From: Candidatus Rokuibacteriota bacterium | Lineage (GTDB): Bacteria > Methylomirabilota > Methylomirabilia > Rokubacteriales > CSP1-6 | Direction: 5' to 3' | Length of the DNA stretch: 64,000 bases | Assembly (NCBI GenBank): GCA_003220615.1 | Contig: QHTB01000132.1 | Span: 62,001 to 126,000, forward strand | Shown: positions 37,869-45,743 of the stretch, piece by piece | Layout: every line of letters starts with the position of its first letter | How positions within the stretch are numbered: the stretch's first letter is position 1 | Position numbers and translations under genes: made by a program | Notes under the pieces: model-generated | What the model was told of the DNA's origin: nothing | Seen by the model: only the letters and a program-made list of their open reading frames with translations | Databases searched by the model: none

Positions 37869-38686
37869 CCACGGCGTCGAGCGAGAGTCCGAGCAGTGGC
37901 AATCTCCTCACGCTTCGCGTGGGGCAGTTCGAGGGCCCGCTCGATCTGCTGCTGCACCTCTGCCGCACCAACGAGATCGACCTCGCCGCGCTGCCCGTAC
38001 GCGCCATCACCGATCAGTACGTGGCTCACCTCGAGGCCATGGAGTTCCGCGACCTCGAAACGGCCGGTGCCTACCTGGTCATGGCCGCGACGCTGATCTA
38101 TCTGAAGTCGAAGCTGCTCGTCCCGCCCGACGAAGCCGATGAACAGCTCGACGAAGAGGGCGCGGCGCTCCGTCACGAGCTGGAGGAGCGGCTGCGCGAG
38201 TACGCGCGGATCAAGACGTTGGGGTCATGGCTGGCCGAGCAGGAAGCCCAGCAGGCCCTGATCTGGGGCCGCACCGGCAACGAGTTGCCGCCGCCCGACG
38301 ACGTCCCGCTCGAGGACCTGTCCGTCCATCAGCTCGAGAAGGCGCTCAAGCGCCTCATCAACGAGCAGGCGCGCCGGAAACCGCGCGAGGTTCAGCCGGA
38401 GCCGATGTCGCTGCTCGAGCGCATGACCGAGATCTTGACCGTTCTTCGCGACACCTGGTCGCTGCTGTTCTCGTCGCTCACCGGCGGCGAGCGGCGACGG
38501 CCGGAGATCGTCGTGACGATGCTGGCCGTGCTCGAGCTGGTGAGGCTCGGCCGCATCCGGACGCAGCAGACCGAGCTGTTCGGCGACATCATCATCGAGC
38601 GCCGCGAGGACGCCCCCGGGGACAATGGTCCGCTCAGTGTCGATTCCGACCTTCAGGGAGGGACCACCGTTGCCGACGCCCACTGA
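37865..38686 (+). CDS. scpA: Segregation and condensation protein ScpA
   Basis: ScpA is the kleisin that bridges SMC heads in the condensin complex, working with the SMC encoded at the left edge. The 273 residues begin with an extra Ser-rich tail (about 1-15), then the N-terminal SMC-neck-binding region LRVGQFEGPLDLLLHLCRTNEIDLAALPVRAITDQY and YLVMAATLIYLKSKLLVPP, and end in a winged-helix region (TMLAVLELVRLGRIRTQQTELFGDIII). Length is normal. It overlaps scpB by 17 bases with the preferred TTG start, or 62 with ATG 38625. Confidence 0.93.
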   Translation: MTTASSESPSSGNLLTLRVGQFEGPLDLLLHLCRTNEIDLAALPVRAITDQYVAHLEAMEFRDLETAGAYLVMAATLIYLKSKLLVPPDEADEQLDEEGAALRHELEERLREYARIKTLGSWLAEQEAQQALIWGRTGNELPPPDDVPLEDLSVHQLEKALKRLINEQARRKPREVQPEPMSLLERMTEILTVLRDTWSLLFSSLTGGERRRPEIVVTMLAVLELVRLGRIRTQQTELFGDIIIERREDAPGDNGPLSVDSDLQGGTTVADAH

Positions 38687-39272
38687 CGTGGTCGAGGCCT
38701 TGCTCTTCGCCTCCGACACTCCTCTCGAAGCCGAGCGCATCCGCGAGGTCCTCGAGCTCGGCGACGCCGACGAGGCGCGCGCGCTCGTGGACGAGCTTCG
38801 CTCCCGCTACGACAAGGAGGACCGCGCGCTCGCGGTCGTCGAGGTGGGCGGTGGGTACCGTATGGTGACACGCCCGCAGATCGCGCCCTGGCTCATGCGC
38901 CTGGCCAAAACGCGCACGAAGGCGCGGCTGTCGCGGCCCGCGCTGGAGACGCTGGCCATCATCGCCTATCGCCAGCCGGTATCCCGTCCCGAGGTCGACG
39001 CCGTGCGCGGCGTCAACTCCGAGGGCGTGCTCGACAGCTTGCTCGACCGCCGGCTGGTGCGCGTCGCCGGGCGCAAGGAAGCGCCGGGACGTCCGTTCCT
39101 CTACGAGACGACCCGCGAGTTTCTCGTGGCGTTCGGCCTGCGCGACCTCAACGATCTCCCGAAGGTGGAAGGCGAGCTGATGATCCCGGAGGTGAGCGTC
39201 GCCGCCAATGGCCAAGCTCAGACTGAACAAGATCCTGGCCCAGGCGGGGCTGACGTCACGGCGGGGAGCTGA
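38670..39272 (+). CDS. scpB: Segregation and condensation protein ScpB
   Basis: ScpB dimerises through tandem winged helices and binds ScpA. About 200 residues: VVEALLFASDTPLEAERIREVL at the start, GGGYRMVTRPQIAPWLMRL, and the conserved LSRPALETLAIIAYRQPVSRPEVDAVRGVNSEGVLDSLLDRRLVRVAGRKEAPGRP block, ending with a Gly/Pro-rich tail. TTG 38670 has AGGGAGG upstream at good spacing and gives the family N terminus; ATG 38625 would add 15 residues within scpA. The tail overlaps rluB by 65 bases, the largest overlap between confident genes here. Confidence 0.92.
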   Translation: MPTPTDVVEALLFASDTPLEAERIREVLELGDADEARALVDELRSRYDKEDRALAVVEVGGGYRMVTRPQIAPWLMRLAKTRTKARLSRPALETLAIIAYRQPVSRPEVDAVRGVNSEGVLDSLLDRRLVRVAGRKEAPGRPFLYETTREFLVAFGLRDLNDLPKVEGELMIPEVSVAANGQAQTEQDPGPGGADVTAGS

Positions 39273-39981
39273 TCGCCTCATCCTCGAGGGACGTGTCGCC
39301 GTCAACGGCGACGTCGTCCGCGAGGCGGGGACCGTCGCCGACCCCGACCGCGACCACGTCACCGTCGACGGCCGTGGCCTGCCGGCCGCGGAGACGAAGG
39401 AGTACGTCCTCCTTAACAAGCCCCGCGGGTATCTGACCGCGCGCAGCGATCCCGATGGCCGGCCGGTGGTAACGGACCTGGTGCGGTCCCACGCGCGCCT
39501 CTTTCCCGTCGGCCGCCTCGACGTGGACGTCGAAGGGCTGCTCGTGCTCACCAACGACGGTGCGCTGACCCATCGATTGCTCCATCCCCGCTATGGCCTG
39601 GCGCGGCTGTACGAGGCGGAGGTGGCCGGCAACGTGCGCCGGGCCGATCTCGACCGATGGCGGCGAGGATTGACGCTCGACGACGGCCCCGCGATCCCGC
39701 TCGCCGTGAGCCTCGAGCGTACCGGGACAGAGAGCAGCCTGCTCCATCTGACGTTCGGCGAAGGCCGCAAGCACGAGGTGAAGCGCTACTGCGAGGCGCT
39801 TGGTCATCCAGTGCGGCGTCTACGGCGCCTCGGGTTTGGCCCGATCGCTCTCGGCCGCCTTCGGGTCGGCGCCTGGCGTACGCTGACGTCTGGCGAGATC
39901 CGCGCGCTTCGGGCGGCCGCGGCGGCGCCTCCACCCGCCGATCGCCGCGTGCTTGCGCCGTCTGTGCGCAATAGCCTATAA
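39208..39981 (+). CDS. rluB: 23S rRNA pseudouridine synthase RluB-like
   Basis: A predicted pseudouridine synthase acting on 23S rRNA (or 16S, as RsuA). The 257-residue protein has an S4 domain (about 3-50, LRLNKILAQAGLTSRRGADRLILEGRVAVNG) and the catalytic domain with NKPRGYLTARSDPDGRPVV and the active-site LFPVGRLDVDVEGLLVLTNDG with its catalytic Asp. The scpA-scpB-rluB order is common and supports RluB. The last ~20 residues are Ala/Pro/Arg-rich. It starts inside scpB (65-base overlap), so translation is probably coupled. Confidence 0.93.
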   Translation: MAKLRLNKILAQAGLTSRRGADRLILEGRVAVNGDVVREAGTVADPDRDHVTVDGRGLPAAETKEYVLLNKPRGYLTARSDPDGRPVVTDLVRSHARLFPVGRLDVDVEGLLVLTNDGALTHRLLHPRYGLARLYEAEVAGNVRRADLDRWRRGLTLDDGPAIPLAVSLERTGTESSLLHLTFGEGRKHEVKRYCEALGHPVRRLRRLGFGPIALGRLRVGAWRTLTSGEIRALRAAAAAPPPADRRVLAPSVRNSL

Positions 39982-39982
39982 T
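39953..39982 (+). promoter_or_regulatory. Candidate sigma-70 promoter for the pheA cluster
   Basis: A perfect -10 box TATAAT (39977-39982) lies 18 bases after TTGCGC (39953-39958), a weak -35. It overlaps the rluB stop codon region and sits about 39 bases before pheA ATG. Between them TTCGCAAGCGAA (39990-40001) is a 5-bp inverted repeat that could be an operator or a short mRNA hairpin. AGGAG just before the ATG is the ribosome-binding site. The -10 match is seen directly; activity is inferred. Confidence 0.55.
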
Positions 39983-40020
39983 CCTTCGTATTCGCAAGCG
40001 AAGAGCGGTCAGGAGTACGT

Positions 40021-41082
40021 ATGAACCTGGACGATTGGCGTTCCAGGATCAATGACCTAGACAACCAGATCCTCCACCTCCTCAACCAGCGAGCCGAGGC
40101 CGCCCTCCAGATCGGAGACCTCAAGCGACGGCAGGATCTGCCGTCGTATGCCCCCGACCGAGAGGCTGAGATCGTCACCCGTCTGTCTGCCGCCAACGGC
40201 GGTCCGCTGCCGGCGGCGGCGATCCGTGCGATCTGGCGTGAAATTTTGTCGGGGTGCCGGGCGCTCGAGCGTGCGCTGTCGGTCGCGTTCCTGGGGCCTC
40301 GGGCGACGTTCACGCACCAGGCGGCGCTCCAGCACTTCGGGAGCGGCCCCACGTACGCGCCGTCGCGGTCGATCGCCGATGTCTTCGAGGACGTCGAGCA
40401 CACGCGGGTCGAGTACGGCGTGGTGCCGGTGGAGAACTCGACCGAGGGCGCCGTCAACATCACGCTCGATCGCCTCATCGATTCGGACACGCTGATCTGC
40501 GGCGAGATCTACCTTCCGATCAGCCAGCACCTGCTCTCCCAGGCGCGTGAGCTGCCCGAGATCAAGCTGGTGATCTCGCATCCGCAGGGGCTCGCCCAGT
40601 GCCGGAGTTGGCTCGCCCAGAACCTGCCCGACGTGCCCACCCAGGACGTGACGTCCACCGCGGCCGCCGCCGAGCAAGCGGCCGGCGACGTGACGATCGC
40701 CGCCATCGCGTCCGACCTCGCCGCCGAGCTCTACGGCGTGCGGGTGCTGCGGCCTCGGATCGAGGACAATCCGCACAACGCCACGCGCTTCCTCGTGATC
40801 GGCCGGCGCGCCGTCGGCCCCAGCGCGCGCGACAAGACCTCCATTCTGTTCGCGATGCGCAACGAGCCCGGTGTCCTCTACCGCATCCTGGAGCCGTTCG
40901 CGCGCCGGGGCATCAATCTGATCAAGATCGAAACGCGGCCGGCCAAGAGCCGCCCGTGGGAGTTCGTCACATTTCTGGACTTCGAAGGCCACCGCGACAC
41001 GCCGACCGTGGCGGCGGCCTTGAACGAGATCGAGGGGCGAACGCTGTTCCTGAAAGTCCTCGGTTCGTACCCCGCGGCATAA
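40021..41082 (+). CDS. pheA: Bifunctional chorismate mutase / prephenate dehydratase
   Basis: It converts chorismate to prephenate and on to phenylpyruvate for phenylalanine. The 353 residues comprise an AroQ chorismate mutase domain (about 1-85, LDDWRSRINDLDNQILHLLNQRAEAALQIGDLKRRQ), a prephenate dehydratase domain (about 88-265, VAFLGPRATFTHQAALQHFG through NATRFLVIG), and an ACT domain (about 272-353) with the Phe-feedback-like ETRPAKSRPWEFVTFLDFEGH. Feedback inhibition by Phe is expected from that motif. It leads a cluster of aromatic amino acid genes and has its own promoter candidate. Confidence 0.95.
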   Translation: MNLDDWRSRINDLDNQILHLLNQRAEAALQIGDLKRRQDLPSYAPDREAEIVTRLSAANGGPLPAAAIRAIWREILSGCRALERALSVAFLGPRATFTHQAALQHFGSGPTYAPSRSIADVFEDVEHTRVEYGVVPVENSTEGAVNITLDRLIDSDTLICGEIYLPISQHLLSQARELPEIKLVISHPQGLAQCRSWLAQNLPDVPTQDVTSTAAAAEQAAGDVTIAAIASDLAAELYGVRVLRPRIEDNPHNATRFLVIGRRAVGPSARDKTSILFAMRNEPGVLYRILEPFARRGINLIKIETRPAKSRPWEFVTFLDFEGHRDTPTVAAALNEIEGRTLFLKVLGSYPAA

Positions 41083-41091
41083 GGAGAGGGC

Positions 41092-42204
41092 ATGCACACC
41101 CAGTGGGAATCCCTGGCCAATGAGCACATCCTCGGGATCGCCCCGTACGAACCGGGCAAGCCGATCGAGGAGCTGGAGCGTGAGCTCGGCATCAGTGACG
41201 CCATCAAGCTCGCCTCCAACGAGAATCCGCTGGGCCCCTCGGACCGCGTGCAGAAGGCGCTCGCGGCCGCCGTCACCACGTTGAACCGGTATCCCGACGG
41301 CAGCGGCTTCTACCTGCGGCAGGCGCTGGCCAAGAAGCACGGCGTCGGGTCCGAGCAGATCATCCTGGGCAACGGCTCCAACGAGCTGATCGAGCTGCTC
41401 GTGCGCACGTTCCTCAAGCCGGGCGACGAGGCGGTGGTCCCCCATCCCTCGTTCGTCGTGTACCCGATGATCGTGCAGGCGGCCGGCGGCATCCGCGTGA
41501 TGGTGATGCTCAAGGACTACCGGCTCGACCTCGACGCGATGGCCCGCGCGGTCACGCCGCTGACCAAGATGGTCTTCATCGCCAATCCGAATAATCCGAC
41601 GGCCACCATCGTCACCGCCGACGAGGTGGAAGCCTTCATGAATCGGATTCCCGATCGCACCATCGTCGTCTTCGACGAGGCCTACTTCGAGTTCGCCATG
41701 GGCCCCGATTTTCCCGACACGCTTTCGTACGCCAAGCAGGGACGCAAGGTCATCGTCCTGCGCACGTTCTCGAAGGCCAACAGCCTGGCTGGCCTGCGCG
41801 TCGGCTATGCGGTGGCCGACGCCGACGCCACCGCGCTGATGAATCGCATTCGCCAGCCCTTCAACGTGAACTCGCTCGGTCAGATCGCGGCGCTGGCCGC
41901 GCTGGAGGACGAGGCCCACGTGCTCGAGTGCGTGCGCATGATCGAGGCCGGGCGGCACTTCCTCTACGACGAGTTCAAGACCCTCCGTCTGAAGTACGTG
42001 CCCTCGCGGGCCAACTTCATCCTGGTCGACGTCGGCCGGAGCGCCGCCGAGATCTATCAGAAGCTCCTGCACGAAGGCGTCATCGTGCGGCCGATGACGG
42101 CGTTCGGGATGGAGAGCACGCTTCGCATCACGGTGGGCACGCCGGCCGAGAACCGCCGGCTCATCAAGGGCCTGCGCGCGGCGCTCGGAAAGAAGGGGCC
42201 GTGA
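41092..42204 (+). CDS. hisC: Histidinol-phosphate / aromatic aminotransferase (HisC family)
   Basis: A PLP-dependent class I/II aminotransferase of 370 residues. Key features are the N-terminal YEPGKPIEELERELG, IKLASNENPLGPS, YPDGSGFYLRQALAKKHGV, ILGNGSNELIELLVRTF, NPNNPTATIV, the VFDEAYFEF block and the PLP lysine in RTFSKANSLAGLRVGYA. Sequence alone says HisC; position between pheA and tyrA suggests it also, or mainly, transaminates phenylpyruvate and hydroxyphenylpyruvate, as HisC homologues do in several bacteria. No other his genes are nearby. AAGGAGAGGGC before ATG 41092 is a strong ribosome-binding site. Confidence 0.9.
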   Translation: MHTQWESLANEHILGIAPYEPGKPIEELERELGISDAIKLASNENPLGPSDRVQKALAAAVTTLNRYPDGSGFYLRQALAKKHGVGSEQIILGNGSNELIELLVRTFLKPGDEAVVPHPSFVVYPMIVQAAGGIRVMVMLKDYRLDLDAMARAVTPLTKMVFIANPNNPTATIVTADEVEAFMNRIPDRTIVVFDEAYFEFAMGPDFPDTLSYAKQGRKVIVLRTFSKANSLAGLRVGYAVADADATALMNRIRQPFNVNSLGQIAALAALEDEAHVLECVRMIEAGRHFLYDEFKTLRLKYVPSRANFILVDVGRSAAEIYQKLLHEGVIVRPMTAFGMESTLRITVGTPAENRRLIKGLRAALGKKGP

Positions 42205-43052
42205 TCGGCCGCCTCGCGATCGTCGGCGTCGGGCTCCTCGGTGGCTCGGTGGCCAAGGCTGTTCGGGCCCAGGGACTCGCCCACGAGATCGTGGGGATCG
42301 GCCGGGACGTCGGGCGGCTCCACGCTGCCCTGAAGGATGGGACGCTCGATCGCGTCACCACCGCGATCGGCGACGGCGTCAAGGACGCCGATCTGATCGT
42401 GCTCGGCACGCCCGTCGGCATCATCGAGCACCAGCTTCCGGAAGTCTGGCAAGCTGCGGCCCCGAGCGCAGTCATCACCGACGTCGGCTCGACCAAGGCG
42501 GCGATCGTCGCCGCCGCCCAGCGCCTGACCACGAGGCGCCCGCTCACGTTCGTGGGCAGCCATCCCATGGCCGGGTCCGAGCAGAGCGGCTACGGCGTGG
42601 CCCGCGCCGATCTGTTCCGGGGCGCCACCGTCATCGTCACGCCCACGGACGCGACCGAGCCGCGCGCGGTGAAGACCGTGACGGCGTTCTGGGAGAGCCT
42701 GGGCGCCGGGCGTGTCCTGATGCTCGATCCGGAGACTCACGACCGCGCCGTGGCGGCGATCAGCCACGTCCCCCACCTCGTCGCCTGTGCGCTCGTCGAC
42801 GCCGTCGAGCGCTTCGATCCGGCGGCCTTCGACGTGGCCGCGCGGGGCTTCAAGGACACCACGAGGATCGCGGCCGGTGACGTGGACATGTGGGAGGCGA
42901 TCTTCCTCGCCAATCGCACGGCGGTCGTCCAGGCGACGGCTGCGGCGCAGGCCGCCCTCGCCGATCTGGTGCGCCTGATCGAGCGAAAGGATCGCGACGG
43001 GCTGCGCGCGGCGCTGGCGCGCATCAAGGCGCGGCGGGAGCGGTTGCCGTGA
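42201..43052 (+). CDS. tyrA: Prephenate dehydrogenase TyrA
   Basis: TyrA oxidises prephenate to hydroxyphenylpyruvate for tyrosine. The 283-residue protein has a Rossmann N domain (RLAIVGVGLLGGSVAKAVR), DADLIVLGTPVGIIEHQLPEV, TDVGSTKAAIVAAAQ, GSHPMAGSEQSGYGVARADLFRGATVIV and the C-terminal helical domain with AISHVPHLVACALV and RGFKDTTRIAAGD. The HPMAGSE motif is diagnostic. It has no ACT domain, so it may lack Tyr feedback. GTG 42201 starts 4 bases inside hisC; the aroA start overlaps its stop. Confidence 0.94.
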   Translation: MIGRLAIVGVGLLGGSVAKAVRAQGLAHEIVGIGRDVGRLHAALKDGTLDRVTTAIGDGVKDADLIVLGTPVGIIEHQLPEVWQAAAPSAVITDVGSTKAAIVAAAQRLTTRRPLTFVGSHPMAGSEQSGYGVARADLFRGATVIVTPTDATEPRAVKTVTAFWESLGAGRVLMLDPETHDRAVAAISHVPHLVACALVDAVERFDPAAFDVAARGFKDTTRIAAGDVDMWEAIFLANRTAVVQATAAAQAALADLVRLIERKDRDGLRAALARIKARRERLP

Positions 43053-44395
43053 AGCTGCGCGTGCGGCCGGTCACGCGTCTCTCAGGGCGCATCGAGGTTC
43101 CGGGCGACAAGTCCATCTCGCACCGGGCGGCGCTGCTGGGCGCGCTCGCAGAGGGCACCACCGACATCCGCGGCTATCTCGAGGCCGAGGACTGCCTGCG
43201 CACGATCGCCGCCGTGGAAGCGCTGGGCGCCGAGGTGACGCGGAAGGGTCCGGGGGAGTACCGCATCGCCGGTGTCGGGCGGCGCGGCCTCACCGAGCCG
43301 GCCAACGTCATCGACTGCGGCAACTCGGGCACGGCCGTGCGCCTGCTCTTCGGCGTGCTCGCCGGTCAGCCGTTCTGGACGTTCCTCACCGGCGACGACT
43401 CGCTGCGACGGCGGCCGATGAAGCGCATCGCCGACCCGCTCGCCCGCATGGGCGCGACGATCGTCGGCCGCAGCGACGGCAATCGCTTGCCACTCGGTAT
43501 TCGGGGATTGGCCCAGCCCAAGGCGCTCGCCTACGAGTCTCCCGTGGCCTCGGCTCAGGTGAAGTCCGCGGTGCTGCTCGCGGGGCTCCACGCCGACGGG
43601 CCCGTGTCGGTGACGGAGCCGGCGGCGTCGCGCGATCACTCCGAGGTGATGTTGCGCCAGTTCGGCGCCCGCATCGAGAGCCGCGGCCTGACGACGACGC
43701 TCACACCGGGGCCGTTGTCGGCGGCGCCGGTGGTCGTACCCGGCGACATCTCGTCGTCGGCCTTCCCGCTGATCGCGGCGGCGATCGTGAAGGACGCGCG
43801 CGTGACCGTCGCCGGCGTCGGTCTCAATCCCACGCGGACGGGTGCCCTCGATGTCCTCGCCGCCATGGGTGTCAAGATCGAGATCGCGCCGTACGGGGGA
43901 GAGGTCTTGGAGGGGTCGAGAGGCCCCTCTCATCGCGCGGCGGGCGAGCCGCGCGGCGACGTCACCGTGAGCACGAGCGGCTTGCGCGGGACCGGCATCG
44001 GCGGTGCGCTGATCCCGCGGCTCGTCGACGAGATCCCGGTGCTCGCCGTGGCCGCGGCGCTGGCCGATGGGCGCACCGAAATCACGGACGCGGCCGAGCT
44101 GAGGGTGAAGGAATCCGACCGGCTGGCGGCGCTCGCGCGCGAGCTGGGGCGCATGGGCGCGCGCGTGAGCGAGCGCCCGAACGGCCTCGTCATCGACGGG
44201 CCCGCGCGTTTGCGCGGCGCCAGCGTGACGAGCGGCGGCGACCACCGCATCGCGATGGCGCTGGCCGTGGCCGGCCTGGTGGCCGAGGGCGAGACCATCA
44301 TCGACGACACCGAGTGCATCGCGACGTCGTTTCCCCGGTTCGCCGATCTGCTCAACACGCTGGCCGGACAGCGCTGTGTCGAGGTCGAGGCGTGA
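43049..44395 (+). CDS. aroA: 3-phosphoshikimate 1-carboxyvinyltransferase (EPSP synthase), class II-like
   Basis: AroA makes EPSP in the shikimate pathway. The 448 residues contain VPGDKSISHRAALLGALAEG, DCGNSGTAVRLLFGVLAG, SAQVKSAVLLAGLHADG, PAASRDHSEVMLRQFGA, LNPTRTGALDVLAAMG and DEIPVLAVAAALADG. The four motifs that define class II enzymes are present: RDHSE, GDKS, SAQVK and NPTR. Class II enzymes are often glyphosate tolerant, which is inference here. A 10-12-residue excess lies at about 285-302 (see the palindromic element). GTG 43049 overlaps the tyrA stop; cmk follows with a GTGA overlap. Confidence 0.95.
   Translation: MKLRVRPVTRLSGRIEVPGDKSISHRAALLGALAEGTTDIRGYLEAEDCLRTIAAVEALGAEVTRKGPGEYRIAGVGRRGLTEPANVIDCGNSGTAVRLLFGVLAGQPFWTFLTGDDSLRRRPMKRIADPLARMGATIVGRSDGNRLPLGIRGLAQPKALAYESPVASAQVKSAVLLAGLHADGPVSVTEPAASRDHSEVMLRQFGARIESRGLTTTLTPGPLSAAPVVVPGDISSSAFPLIAAAIVKDARVTVAGVGLNPTRTGALDVLAAMGVKIEIAPYGGEVLEGSRGPSHRAAGEPRGDVTVSTSGLRGTGIGGALIPRLVDEIPVLAVAAALADGRTEITDAAELRVKESDRLAALARELGRMGARVSERPNGLVIDGPARLRGASVTSGGDHRIAMALAVAGLVAEGETIIDDTECIATSFPRFADLLNTLAGQRCVEVEA
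43910..43955 (+). repeat. Two palindromes inside aroA, possible inserted repeat element
   Basis: Within the aroA reading frame lie two adjacent perfect or near-perfect inverted repeats. The first (43910-43929) pairs GAGGGGTC with GGCCCCTC around a GAGA loop (one T-G pair). The second (43934-43955) pairs CGCGCGGC with GCCGCGCG around a 6-base loop. They encode GSRGPSHRAAGEPRG, where other EPSP synthases have only a short linker between the two domains. An inserted palindromic element kept in frame is inferred; it could also be a chance GC-rich linker. Confidence 0.5.
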
Positions 44396-45066
44396 CGCTC
44401 GAGAAGCTGATCATCGCGATCGACGGCCCCGCGGGCGCGGGCAAGAGCACGGTGTCCACGGCGCTCGCTCAGCGTCTAGGCTTTCGCCTGATCGACACCG
44501 GAGCGATGTACCGCGCGCTCGCGTGGAGCGTGGCGCAAGTCGGCCTGCCCGCGGAGGACGGCCCGGCGCTGCGCCGGCACCTGGACGGCGTCGAGGTCAC
44601 GCTCGACGATGACCGCGTGCTGGTCAACGGACGCGACGTCAGCGACGAGATCCGGACGCCGGCCATCAGCGCGCTGACGTCGCGGCTGACGATGCTGGCG
44701 CCGATCCGCGCGAAGGTGACGCCGCTGCAGCGCCAGATGGCGGCGCCGGGCGGCGTCGTGCTGGAGGGACGCGACACGGGAACGGTCGTGTGCCCCGACG
44801 CCGACGTGAAGTTCTACCTCGACGCCAGCGACGAAGAGCGGGCTCGCCGGCGGCAGGCCGAGCTGGCCGCCCGCGGCGTGGCGATGGCCTTGCCGGCCGT
44901 GCTCGCGGAGATCCGCCTTCGCGACGTGCAGGACAAGACACGCGCGCTGGCGCCGCTGCGGCAGGCCGACGACGCCGTGGCAATCGACACGACGGGCCTG
45001 ACCCTGGAACAGGTCGTGAAGCGCATGATGCAGGAGATCGAGCAGCGATGCTGTACACAGTCCTGA
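44392..45066 (+). CDS. cmk: Cytidylate kinase
   Basis: Cmk phosphorylates CMP and dCMP. The 224 residues show the P-loop IIAIDGPAGAGKSTVSTALAQRL (about 6-28), GFRLIDTGAMYRALAW, the NMP-binding insert with RTPAISALTSRLTMLAPIRAKVTPLQRQ, GGVVLEGRDTGTVVCPDADVKFYLDAS and a C-terminal IRLRDVQDKTRALAPLRQADDAV. GTG 44392 overlaps the aroA stop. The cmk-plsC-rpsA order is a conserved cluster seen in several phyla. Confidence 0.94.
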   Translation: MTLEKLIIAIDGPAGAGKSTVSTALAQRLGFRLIDTGAMYRALAWSVAQVGLPAEDGPALRRHLDGVEVTLDDDRVLVNGRDVSDEIRTPAISALTSRLTMLAPIRAKVTPLQRQMAAPGGVVLEGRDTGTVVCPDADVKFYLDASDEERARRRQAELAARGVAMALPAVLAEIRLRDVQDKTRALAPLRQADDAVAIDTTGLTLEQVVKRMMQEIEQRCCTQS

Positions 45067-45743
45067 GATTTCTCGCCGTCGTGGTGATGCGCGCGCTGTT
45101 CCGGCTCCGCGGCTGGGGCACCGAGCACGTGCCGCGCACCGGGTCGGTGCTGCTGGTTGCGAATCACTCGAGCGTGCTCGATCCTCCGCTCGTCGGTGGA
45201 TCGGCGCCGCGGCCGGTGTCGTTCATGGCCAAGGCCGAGCTGTTCCGGATCCCGCTGTTCGGCGGATTGATCTATCGGCTCAACGCTCGACCGGTCCGTC
45301 GCGACGGCGGTGATCCGGCGGCGCTGCGCGCAGCGTTGCGCGTGCTGGAGAACGGCGGCGCGCTCCTCGTGTTCCCGGAAGGGACGCGAGGGCCCGAGGG
45401 CGAATTGCGGCAAGGCAAGGCCGGTGCGGGTATGCTGGCGGTCCTCAGCGGAGCGGCCGTGGTTCCTGTATATATCAGCGGCAGCGGGCGGGCCTGGCCC
45501 CGGGGGCAGAGGCTCCCGCGTCCCGCCCGGGTCACGGTGTGGTTCGGCGAGCCCATGAGCTTTGCCAGGCAGAGTGGGAGCAGTCGGAAGGAGGCCTACG
45601 AGGCCGCCAGCCAGGCGATGATGGCGGCGATCGGGCGCCTGAAGGAACGTTCGCAGGAAGTGGGCGAGGCAGGTGCGGGAGGAGCCGTATTACCCTCGTC
45701 CAAATACATTTACGGGAGGAGCGGGCAGCATGGAGAAGCATGA
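45048..45743 (+). CDS. plsC: 1-acyl-sn-glycerol-3-phosphate acyltransferase (PlsC family)
   Basis: PlsC adds the second acyl chain in phosphatidate synthesis. The 231-residue protein has a hydrophobic N terminus, the catalytic NHSSVLD (NHx4D, about 40-46), GGLIYRLNARPVRRDGGDP, LLVFPEGTRGPEGELRQGKAG and VVPVYISGSGRAWPRG. It starts 19 bases inside cmk. The C-terminal tail continues past the S1 ribosome-binding site and overlaps rpsA by 14 bases. Confidence 0.92.
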   Translation: MLYTVLRFLAVVVMRALFRLRGWGTEHVPRTGSVLLVANHSSVLDPPLVGGSAPRPVSFMAKAELFRIPLFGGLIYRLNARPVRRDGGDPAALRAALRVLENGGALLVFPEGTRGPEGELRQGKAGAGMLAVLSGAAVVPVYISGSGRAWPRGQRLPRPARVTVWFGEPMSFARQSGSSRKEAYEAASQAMMAAIGRLKERSQEVGEAGAGGAVLPSSKYIYGRSGQHGEA

